Origin: Xestospongia muta
Lineage: Eukaryota; Porifera; Demospongiae; Haplosclerida; Petrosiidae
DNA length: 64,000 nucleotides
Direction: 5' to 3'
Assembly (NCBI GenBank): GCA_963693285.1
Contig: OY848918.1
Location: forward strand, 14,134,263-14,198,262
A program made the position numbers and the translations under genes. Under the pieces are notes generated by a model. It was not told the origin of the DNA. It searched no databases and saw only the letters and a program-made list of their open reading frames with translations. Shown here in pieces: positions 11,390 through 21,469 of the stretch; position 1 is the stretch's first letter, and every line of letters starts with the position of its first letter.

Positions 11390-13220
11390 CTAAACAAAAA
11401 TTAACCAAATTAATACTACAGCCATCATCACTAGTACTAAAAAATAGATTGTCAACATTAGCTTTTGCTGCAATTGATTAACATTGTCTTGTGCTATCTT
11501 CCTTTCTTGTTCCATTTGACGAGCGTGAGCTTGTATTTTCACCTTTTCTTGTTGCAATTGATTAACACTGTTTTGTGCTTTCTTCTTTTCTTGTTCCATT
11601 TGACGAGCGTGAGCTTGTATTTTCACCTTTTCTTGTTGCAATCGATTAACTTTGTCTTGTGCTTTCTTCTTTTCTTGTTCCATTTGGTGGGCGTGAGCTT
11701 GTATTTTCACCTTTTCTTGTTGCAATTGATTAACATTGTCTTGTACTTTCTTCTTTTCTTGTTCTAATTGATAAATATGAACGTCTGCTTTCTCTTTTTC
11801 TTGCTGCAATTGATTAACGTTGTCTTGTGCTCTCTTCCTTTCTTGTTCCATTTGATGAGCGTGAGCTTGTATTTTCACCTTTTCTTGTTGCAATTGATTA
11901 ACACTGTCTTGTGCTTTCTTCTTTTCTTGTTATAATCTCTGAGTATGACTTTCTGTTTGTTCCATCACTTCCTCCAATATATAAGCATTAGTTTGTGCTT
12001 CATTCCTTTCTGCCAATACACCACTATCTTGTACTCGCTTCTCTAACTGATCCACTTGTTTTCTCAGTGTATCGTTTTCTTTCATTATCTCAAACTGATT
12101 CTTCAATGGACGCAGACTAGAAACAGCACCTTGAGTACATGTAATAGCATCATTCATAGTAGGTCGTATGTTAGAATCATTTTCCAGGCAAGACTTGGCA
12201 AAGTAATAGAAAGGGTTATCATTAGATATTGCTGATGTATATCTCTGTCTCCTTTCCCATTCATTAACAAGAGTAAAATTTCCCCTTTGGAAAAAACCAG
12301 TTTTTTTAATGTATTGAGCAGAGGGCTCAGGCCATTTATGTGTGAAGACATGAAGAATGAGACAGCCATAAGAAAAGACATCTAACTTATGGTCATAAAC
12401 TGGATTGTCCTCGAGAGCTTCAGGAGGCATCACAACAGAATTACCTGGTGCTACAGAAAGTCCTTGACATTTAAAGGTGTCTGCCATTCTAGACACACCT
12501 AGATCAGATATCTTTGCTACAAAATTAGAGGTCAGTAATATGTTATTGGCTGTGAGATCACGATGGACAATGGGAGGTCTTTTACAATGAAGATAATTGA
12601 GACCCTTTGCAACATCAAGAAGTATGGAGTATTTGATTTGAAGTGGGAGATCGCGATGTGATTCTAAACATTGTGTTAATGATAGAGGAAGATACTCCAT
12701 TACTAACATAGGTAGTCGATAATTGCGACTGAAATGGACACCCATTAACTGGACAATATTGGGGTGACGTTGTTGACTAAGACAAAGACACTCTTCTTTG
12801 AATTTGACTAATGTTTCTCCCTAAAATGAAGAAACAAATCTACCCACATTATCAACACAAGACGTAATTTTTGTTTACTTACATTGACTAGTAGGTAGTA
12901 ACATAACAATACATTTCTTTTAAGAATAGTTTAGTAAAGACAATTAATAACATGGTACACTAGCTCTGTTATTTGTTAAAACTTATTTAAGTCTAAAAAA
13001 GAAGTGTTCAGGGATGGAGTGAACGTTTCTATTCTTCTTAACAATTTTATACCTGTACAATAGCTTCATGTAAGGTTTTTCCAGCACAAACCAGACCACT
13101 AACTTTAACCTCAGAAACAACACCATACGCTCCACGACCAATGATTGTTGCAGTCTCCTCAACATTATCTAGTGATAAAGACCGAAGCAGATCTTGAAGA
13201 GATTGTAGAGGGCGAGACAT
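11390..13220 (-). CDS. K3: kinase truncated by one TAA after the kinase domain, copy 1
   Basis: Exon 1 is 13220-13053 (56 codons), the intron 13052-12821 (GT-AG, phase 0) and exon 2 12820-11390. All kinase motifs are present: GRGAYGVV, beta-3 Lys, HRDLTANN, DLG, MPPE, DVFSYG. A GAA codon of the coiled coil is TAA at 11932-11930 (codon 353), so the plain product is about 352 aa, a soluble kinase. The frame then stays open for 179 more codons: a coiled coil made of 28-residue repeats, then a hydrophobic anchor ending in LIFV and TAG at 11390. Read through, it would be 531 aa plus the unknown residue at codon 353. It is either a recently truncated gene or one that depends on readthrough. Copy 1 differs from copy 2 by Asn-Ile instead of Lys-Lys, and Ser instead of Pro, before RPTM. 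Confidence 0.7.
11465..11929 (-). repeat. 84-bp coding minisatellite in the K3 coiled coil, copy 1
   Basis: Five to six tandem 84-bp repeats encode 28-residue units (four heptads) of the type QLQQEKVKIQAHAHQMEQEK followed by KKAQDNVN. The repeats differ by scattered codons, e.g. one has EKADVHIYQLEQ. K4 contains fewer, more diverged units. Confidence 0.85.
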
Positions 13221-13248
13221 TTTCACTGCTTGAAACGTAATATGTATC

Positions 13249-13281
13249 TCACGTGATTTATTGTGGCCGTCATTGACGTCA
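13249..13281 (-). promoter_or_regulatory. E-box plus perfect CRE of K3
   Basis: TCACGTGA at 13249-13256 and a full palindromic TGACGTCA at 13274-13281, 29 and 54 bp upstream of the ATG. This is the best match among the four genes. Confidence 0.55.
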
Positions 13282-14640
13282 ACAATGGTTGGGGACATGA
13301 TAAGCAAAATGGACTCGGTCTTAAGACATAGCTTAGTCACAAAATCATCAAAAAATTAGCCACTTGAATAAAAGCGTACACACATTAGAGTAAGTTGCCT
13401 TTCTCATTATACATAACATTCTTCACAGTGTCAAATTTATTTCCATCTCCTAGTGCTGCTCTTTTCTCAAAAGTATATTCAATTAAAGTCTTTATCGACT
13501 TCGAAATACTAAGGATGAGACATACATATCATAGGGTCCTATTAGTATAATTATAATGAAAACAGCAGTTACATTACAAATACAGGGAATTTATATACAT
13601 ACCAAAACTTATATGTTAAATCAATTGAAGCAGTCAAGTTCACACAAACAAAGACCACTAAGAATTAGCCAAAAATTTTGAACTAATGTGCAGGTGCTTG
13701 CAATAACTATCAGCTAGTTCTAATTTTTGCTGTACGCAACATCATTTATTGAAACCTGAGCTCTACTGCAATTAGCAATTCAGCTGTACAATTGCAAGTC
13801 TGATAACAATGAATAGGAGTTCAGCAAGTTAAATATTTACCTATGACGATGAAGAAGAGTACAATCATTATATGAGTCTGTGTGTAATTGTGATTTTGGT
13901 GTGATTTTTTCAGAATATAAATAGTGAACAGGATGTGATTATGTCAATCTCTTTCTCTCCATTTAATACACTTGATACTAACACCTCAGGCTGCTCTTCA
14001 TTAAACAGGGTTTTATCTTCAGGGGCGCGAGGGGGAAGCTTCCCCCCTAAATCCCTGACTTCCCCTCTAAAATATCTCAAAACAATTCTATTCATCATGT
14101 GATTACATTAAAATAATATATTTTAATTAAAATAATTACCACGACCCCACCCATTAAATAAGTTAATTACCGTGACTCCCCCTGCCGAACTTTCTAAATG
14201 AAACCCTTTTAAATGTTAGCAAAATTAGTACATTACCAGCACTTGACGAGTAATCAATTTGGATGACAGTTATTTTGGAGATCCAACAAGTACAAGCCAA
14301 AGCATCCTCCATTCAAGTGGAAGTGTTTACCATAATGCAAGTGACACATGTATACTGTTTTATACTCAACCTTCTCATTTGAGCCAATTTTGTCATGTGA
14401 TAAGAAATACTAATTATACATACCTTATACAGTTTATCTTGACATTTAATGAGGAAAGTTTTACAACTCTTGGCATAGGCTGATTACTTGTTTCAATGAA
14501 GTATAAGTATACACACATATGTCATGCTGTGTAAATTTCAATGTGTGCCTTCCAGAAATACCTAAAATGCAAGTGTGTATTGTAGTTTGATCATTCACCT
14601 GGCTTGTGTCAGGCTTTGGGCTAAGCATGGTGAGGCAGGT
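13282..14640. other. Unique intergenic stretch upstream of K3
   Basis: Unlike the other kinase promoters, homology to the shared upstream block ends about 90 bp from the ATG (near 13310). A small GC-rich island at 14020-14070 holds the perfect palindrome GGGGGAAGCTTCCCCC (14031-14046), which stands out against the AT-rich background and may be a transposon scar. No gene recognised; short ORFs here have no support. Confidence 0.5.
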
Positions 14641-15959
14641 ATCACTTGCTATATATTTGACTGACTGACAGACATAATGTTACATAACAAGTTGACAACA
14701 ATTATATAATGTCACTATAGTAATAATAGAATGGCACTTTACTACAATTTGATATTAGTTTACCCATTATAAGGAATTGACTACTCTAGAAAAAATGGAG
14801 TATCTACCAAAAGGGGTGGTTCAAACACAGTTATTAACTATATATTAATATTAATTAGAATTAAATTGTGTATGTGAGGAATAAACAAATAAAATTTATA
14901 TGGCCCAGGCAAAACAATCCTGCAGTTTTTAAAGCCAACCACCTTTATTATTATTATTATTATTCATATAACTTACATGTATATACTTGTAGGATGTTCC
15001 AACTGGAGTGCTTTCTTTAATAAAACCAAGCACAGAAAAGTTGGGTGTTGCTCACCTCAGAACTGATATACCAAATTGTCAACAATACATTTCTGGAAAT
15101 TTGTGGAAAAATTGGGAAGCTTTTCTCAATGAAGGTCTTGACATACTCAACAGAAAAATAGTGGTACATAAATGAATTAGCGCAAAGGCAAACTGATGCT
15201 GTGGATGAGAAGACAACTATGTAGCAGACTAATTACTTCAAAATTAAACAAAAGAATATACTGTAAGCAAAAATTGCAATAACAATATAAATTTCTTACT
15301 TAAATATTGTATGGTGCTAGCATAGTGGTCCTAGTGCACAAATATGTACATGGTAGAACAGAATTGTACATATTTGTACATTTGTAATATAAACTTGAAA
15401 TGTTAACCTTTTAGCGATGAAATACATAGTGTACAATCTTGTACACTTTCATTATCCAGTAAATTTGGCTTGTTGAATTTTTATAATGTTTCAGGTATAT
15501 ATAGGAACTCTGCCACCTACTCTCGATCCAGACACGTCTTCAAGTCAATGACATGGTTACAGTCAATTGTGACAATTATCAACAAGAAACCCGTCATTGG
15601 TTGTTGTTGTAAATGATGATATTGACATCATATGGTACAAGGGATCATATTCTACTTCTTAGAAACCTTGGAGGATCAGGGATCCTAGAAATAGACGAAA
15701 AATTATCGAATGGACTGACACAATTCCCAAATCATCTATAATTTTATTTGTTTTCACTATGACAGCAAAACATTTACGAAAAGTTAAAAACGAAATACAA
15801 TTAAAGCAGAATTATACTACATCTACTGATTAATAGTAACTTGAAGCTAATGATAATAAATTATGACTTGTTGTAATATTTTTGCATATGCATCTTAGAT
15901 ATATCATTATTTAACATGTCTCTTGAAAATATTTGTCATTTAATGGTAAAATCTGCAAT
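14641..15959. other. Degenerate paralogue of 3090-4412
   Basis: Colinear with the region 3' of K2, including the acceptor-like TAG followed by a GATGTTC-type exon start near 14992. The open frame present at 3499-3666 is destroyed here by deletions. No intact gene. Confidence 0.65.
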
Positions 15960-16181
15960 ACTGTAAAAAGTAACATGTTATTTTAACAACTAATTTGTAC
16001 TTTATGTGAGTGGATTACTATGGAATCTATATAGAATTTCTATGAGTTACTCACTATATAATTTGTTGATATGTAAACATACTAAAATGTTATATAGTGA
16101 GTAATTCACAAGAATTCTATATTCCATAGTAATCCATCCATGTAATGTTAGTTCTTAAAATGACATATTAATTTTTACAGT
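15960..16181. mobile_element. Foldback (MITE-like) element 3' of K4, copy 1
   Basis: Same structure as the element at 4413-4630: imperfect arms of about 90-100 bp with ACTGTAAAAAG at one end and TTTTTACAGT at the other. Non-coding. Confidence 0.7.
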
Positions 16182-16289
16182 TAAATAATAAAAGGAGCTT
16201 TAAAAAAGAATATGTTCATTATTGTCAAATGTCTGACCATGTGAGACTATTGTTGTTGCTACTATCATTATTGTGATACAATGAAATTG

Positions 16290-18187
16290 TCATATTACAA
16301 ATTGAAAAAGCAAAATTGCTATTATTATTACAATTATAATTATGAATGATACTTTCTGAACTTGTTTCAATCTTCTTTCCAAGTCTTCAACCTGTCTTGT
16401 TAATGAAATCTTCTCTCTTTATACTTTATTTAAAAACATCAGTGCTTGATTTTTCATTTCTTGTTCCAGTTTAAAGACAACCTCGTCCGTTTGTTTCTTT
16501 TCTAGCTCGAATGTTTTAGCATTATTTTGTACTTCTTGTTCCAATCTATGGATATCCTCTTGCATTTGCCTCTTCTCTATTTCCAATTTATTAGCATACT
16601 TTTTTACTTTCACTTTTGCTTGTTCCAACATTTGAGCATCTTGTTGAGATTGTTTAAGTTCTAGCTTTAAACCACAAGTTTGAGCTTGTATTCTCTTCTT
16701 TTCTTGCTGCAATTGATTAAAATTGTCTTGTACTTTTTTCTTTTCTTGTTCCATTTGCCAAGCGTGAGCTTGTATTTTCAAATTTTCTTCTTGCAATTGA
16801 TTAACATTGTCTTGTGCTTTCTTCCTTTCTTGTTCCAATTGATGAGCTTGAGCTTGTATTTTCTCCTTTTCTTGTTGCAATTCATTAACACTGTCTTGTG
16901 CTTTCTTCTTTTCTTCTTCTAATCTCTGAGTATGACTTTGTGTTTGTTCCATCACTTCTCCAGCTTTAGTTTGTGGATTATTTCTTTCTTCAAATACACG
17001 AATATCTTGTAATCGCTCCTCCAACTGATCTACTTGTTTTCTCAATGCACTGTTTTCTTTCATCATATCAAATTGACTCTTCAATGGACGTAGACTAGAA
17101 ACAGCACCTTGAGTACATGTAATAGCATCATTCATAGTAGGTCGTTTCTTAGGATCATTTTCCAGGCAAGACTTGGCAAAGTAATAGAAAGGGTTGTCAT
17201 TAGATATTGCTGATGTATATCTCTGTCTCCTTTCCCATTCATTAACAAGAGTAAAATTTCCCCTTTGGAAAAAACCAGTTTTTTTAACGTATTGAGCAGA
17301 GGGCTCAGGCCATTTATGTGTGAAGACATGAAGAATGAGACACCCATAAGAAAAGACATCTAGCTTATGGTCATAAACTGGATTGTCCTTGAGAGCTTCA
17401 GGAGGCATTACAACAGAATTACCTGGTGCTACAGAAAGTTCTTGACGTATAAAGGTGTCTGCCATTCTAGACACACCTAGGTCAGATATCTTAGCTACAA
17501 AATTAGAGGTCAGTAATATGTTATTGGCTGTGAGATCACGATGGACAATGGGAGGTCTTTTACAATGAAAATAATTGAGACCCTTTGCAACATCAAGAAG
17601 TATGGAGTATTTGATTTGAAGTGGGAGATCACGATGTGATTTTAAACATTGTGTTAATGATAGAGGAAGATACTCCATTACTAACATAGGTAGTCTATAA
17701 TTGCGACTGAAATGGACACCCATTAACTGGACAATGTTGGGGTGACGTTGTTGACTATGACAAAGACACTCTTCTTTGAATTTGACTATTGTTTCTTCCT
17801 AAAATGAGGAAATAAATGTACCTCCATTATCAACACAAAACTTAATTATTTTGTTTACTTCCATTGACTAGTAGGTAGTAACATAGCAATATATTTCTTT
17901 TAAGAATAGTTTAGTAAAGATAATTAATAACATGGTACACTAGGTCTGTTATTTGATAAGCTTATTTAAGTCTAAAAAAGAGGTTTACAGGGATGGAGTG
18001 AACGTTTCTATTCTTTACAATTTTATACCTATAAAATAGCCTCATGTAAGGTTTTTCCAGCACAAACCAGACCACTAACTTTAACCTCAGAAACAACACC
18101 ATACGCTCCACGACCAATGGTTTTTCCAGTCTCCTCTACATTATCTATCGATAAAGACCGAAGCTGACCTTGAAGAGGCTGAGACAT
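16290..18187 (-). pseudogene. K4: kinase with TAG at the exon 1 end and TAA before the anchor, copy 1
   Basis: Exon 1 is 18187-18029 (53 codons) and exon 2 begins at 17798 after a GT-AG intron. The last codon of exon 1 reads TAG where K1-K3 have CAG. Exon 2 is open for 459 codons (kinase domain with HRDLTANN, DLG, MPPE and DVFSYG, then coiled coil) to a TAA at 16421-16419 where K1 has GAA. The same frame then runs 42 codons through the RQVEDLERRLKQ block and an Ile-rich anchor to TGA at 16292-16290. There are no frameshifts, so only two point nonsense changes separate it from a full-length gene. Called a pseudogene, but translation of exon 2 alone, stop readthrough or alternative splicing at exon 1 cannot be excluded. 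Confidence 0.7.
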
Positions 18188-18214
18188 TTCACTGCTTGAT
18201 ACGTTATATGTATC

Positions 18215-18247
18215 TCACGTGATTTATTGTGACCGTTATTTACGTCA
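18215..18247 (-). promoter_or_regulatory. E-box plus CRE-like promoter module of K4
   Basis: TCACGTGA at 18215-18222 and TTACGTCA (7/8 CRE match) at 18240-18247, 28 and 53 bp upstream of the ATG. The AGCTGTACAGCT palindrome is at 18354-18365. Confidence 0.5.
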
Positions 18248-18944
18248 ACAATGGTTGGGGAAATGTGAAGTCCATATAAACGTACATTGTAATTGATATA
18301 TTAACTGAGATGATATTATTACATCTTCTACAAATGTATTTGAGCTAAGAGTAAGCTGTACAGCTGTAAAGGAGCTACAACTCAGATCATTGGTGTATCT
18401 GCAAAATATAGTTAATTGAATAACCATTATCACTTATCAATATGACTTAGTATATATATTTCCATTTATCTTCATAGATTCAATATTGCTTAGTTGCTAA
18501 ATTTATGGCAAATCATTATTAATTATTGTTAAGTATTGATTAATTAATATCTTGACAAATGAAGTACAATTTACATGATTTTCATGTTTGTGATTTTATA
18601 CAAATAATTAAACCATAGATATACTTTATATCTATGATCACTATTCTCACATTCAGACTTGCCAGCAGGTGTTATGGGTGACCATGCAGAATATGCCTTA
18701 AGTTATTGGCTTAAACAAAGCTTCAGGCACTGTTTCCATGTTGGTTGTACATGGATAAAATGAAATTGGTAAAGTATATGAGTACCACCATAACTAATCC
18801 TGCTGTTATGCATGAGTATTGTATAAGCAGCCCATCCTTTAAGAAAAGAGTTGGTTACATGAGACTAATTGTAAGAGTGCATAGACAGAAAGTGCAGGCT
18901 GGTCAGCTTGTACCAGTCAACAGCCCCTTTACATTCTCTGTCTC

Positions 18945-20640
18945 ATAATCCCTATACTTCACTACGTGACAACTCTCCAGATTTTCTCTGTAACCTAGAT
19001 GAAATTTGCACTCTCATTCTCGTATTCCTATTGACACTGCTTCTAGTCCTCATGGTATCTCCTCTATGATGCTCCACAACACAACTCCTAGTATTTCACT
19101 TCATCTTTCTATTATTTTTAACTCCTCCCTCTCAACAGGTATTTTCCCTTCAGACTGGAAAAACCCCAATATCGTGCCTATTCCCAAATTGAAAACCTCT
19201 TCTTCATCCCCTTCAGACTATTCCCCAATCTCTTTACTTTCCCTCTTGAAACATCACATTTTTAACAATCTGTATGAATTTTGTTCTGCTCACAACATCG
19301 TTTCTAACTGTCAGTTTTGTTTCCAACCAGGATTTTAAACTGAAACAGCTCTATTATCTTTTGACAATTCTTGGTTTTCTTCACTGGATTGCAAAAATGC
19401 AGTCTGTGCAGTTTTCTTCGATCTCACTAAAGCATTTGACTCTGTCCTTCACAAGCCTCTACTTGACTCCTTATCTTTGCTGGACCTTCCTCCTCTTTTT
19501 TTGTCTTGGCTCCTTAGCTATCAGCAAGGCTGTACCCAACAAGTACTCATAAATAGTTCTCTATCTTTTAAGTCTCACGTCACCTCCACTGTGCCTTAAG
19601 GGTCCATTCTCAGGTCTCATTCATTATCTACATAAATGACATTGCTAAACTGTCCCCCTCTCTTCAGCCACCCTCACACTTTATACTGATGACATTCTTC
19701 TCTCGCAAGAAATTTCTTCAGCAACCTCAATGTCCACTGTTCAATCCAACATCAGTCTTATTTCATCGTGGATTACCCTCTCGTCATCTTACCATCAATT
19801 CCAAAAAAAATACATGATTGTCTCTCGCAAGTCTTCATCTTTTCTAACCTCACTCTCTCCTCTTTTCTTAGATGGTTCTCAACTTGAACAAGTCAATTTG
19901 TTTAAATACCTTGGTATTATTATCACCTCTAATTTATCATGGTCTCCTCACATCCACTTTGTCTGCTCTAAACTCGTCAATCTATTAGAATCATCTACTG
20001 TAACTTCTATAAGCATGCTTCACCTCATTCTCTTCTCACTTTGTATCGCTCTCTTGTCATTCCCTATTTTTTCTACTACTCCTCTGTTTGGGACCCACCC
20101 ATATCTCCCACTAATTCTGAAATTCTCGAGAAAACCTTTCTCTCAACTTTTAACCTTCTGACTCTCAACTCATCACTCTATTTCCAAATTATGTCTTCTC
20201 TATAAAATCACTATATAAGAACCTCCTCTAGTTTCTTTCCGATATTGTCATGTGCAAACCTCTGCCAAGTTTTGCTTCTTGTTACTTTGATCCCCTCACC
20301 TTTACCATTCCTTTTTTTCACTCATCTGTTTCACAAAGCTCATTTGTCCCTTCTGTCCTCTTTTTGTGGAATTCACTTCCTTAACATGTTAAATTTAGTT
20401 TATATCTAATAACTTTTAAATCTAAAGTAAATATACTTCTTTATTAACCATCAACCCACCATCACTTATCACACTAAAACCTATCAAATACTCTCAGTCA
20501 CTTATTTTATCTCTGTGTTATTAATGCTATTATATCCTGTACTTTAATACCTTAATTCTGTTTGATTAATTATTGTTCTATTCAGTTTGTACCTTTTAAA
20601 CTAGCAGTTGCTATTAGGCATTCATTTTGTCAATAAAAAG
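18945..20640 (+). pseudogene. LINE (non-LTR retrotransposon) remnant with RT motifs A and C, copy 1
   Basis: Degenerate RT spread over several frames: STGIFPSDWK and NIVPIPK blocks near 19130-19190, motif A FFDLTKAFD at about 19412-19440, motif C YTDD at 19682-19693, then FKYLGI near 19900 followed by LSWSPHI, the usual block after the RT fingers/palm. The 3' tail ends in TTTTGTCAATAAAAAGAAG near 20640. Frameshifts and stops (e.g. after QPGF at 19336) make it inactive. No endonuclease domain seen, so it is 5'-truncated. Jockey/CR1-like in style. Confidence 0.8.
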
Positions 20641-20947
20641 AAGACAAAAGAGATAAGTACATATTTGCACATTTGGAGTCATACTGTGATGCCAACAGCC
20701 AGGCAAATTGAGACTTGTAGAGTTTTAGCAGCTAGTGGCCAATCAGTTAACAATGGTATCTCTAATGACATATGCACTCTGTCAATGATGGGGCCAAGAT
20801 AGACTGGGGTCTAACCAAATAAGCCATCTTGACCAAACTGGAACTATAAAATGCTTGTGGCAGTCTGCCCAGATGATCTTACACTGCTTGACAAAGACAG
20901 GCAAGGTAAAGTATATGTGGACTCTGATACAATGTGTTTTTTATCGT

Positions 20948-21364
20948 GCAGTCTGACTTTCTCTATCCATCTGAAAGGAAATTAAATATTAATTATAATT
21001 ATAAACTGTAGTTAATTTTTGACTGAATATGTACGTGTATTTTGTATCTTACATAACTATGATAGGAGATTGCCAAAGCAAATAATAACAAGCTAAACCA
21101 ACAAAACAATATTTTATCTTTAGAAAATAAGCTATATTTAATGTCTACATAACTTAAAAACAATGGCTATAGTCCCAAATATGCAGCTCCACCTTACATT
21201 GTTTTAGTGTTTTCCGTAAGAATAGGACGACTTCATCCTAAATGTGTTAGTAGTAACATTACTAGAGGAATAAAGAGCTATAAAAGTATTTTTATTGCTA
21301 TTTTCATAGTAAAATACGTATTTTAAAAGTCAATGTCTGTATTATTTGACTACTTTTAATAATA
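20948..21364 (-). repeat. Right arm of the large inverted repeat, copy 1
   Basis: Reverse complement of 8845-9350. It lies directly upstream of the oxidase-like gene and so could supply its 5' flanking sequence. Confidence 0.75.
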
Positions 21365-21469
21365 GAACATTAAAATATTAAATATATATGTTTATAAATA
21401 AAAATCACATTAATGTCTTGTCTATCCTGAACAGCCCACGCCTACCACTGGATCCATTCCTGTTTGAAC

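Noticed and set aside
11465..11767. Plus-strand hydrophobic 100-codon ORF opposite the K3 coiled coil (also 16680-16922 and copies)
   Set aside because: Antisense shadow of the Glu/Lys/Gln-rich repeats; the complement of GAA, AAA and CAA codons gives Phe, Leu and Ser without stops.
13910..14098. Minus-strand 62-codon ORF over the GC-rich island
   Set aside because: Low-support frame created by the palindrome region; no homologue in the other half-unit.
20608..20802. Plus-strand 64-codon ORF after the LINE
   Set aside because: Starts inside the LINE 3' tail and continues into unrelated sequence without family resemblance.
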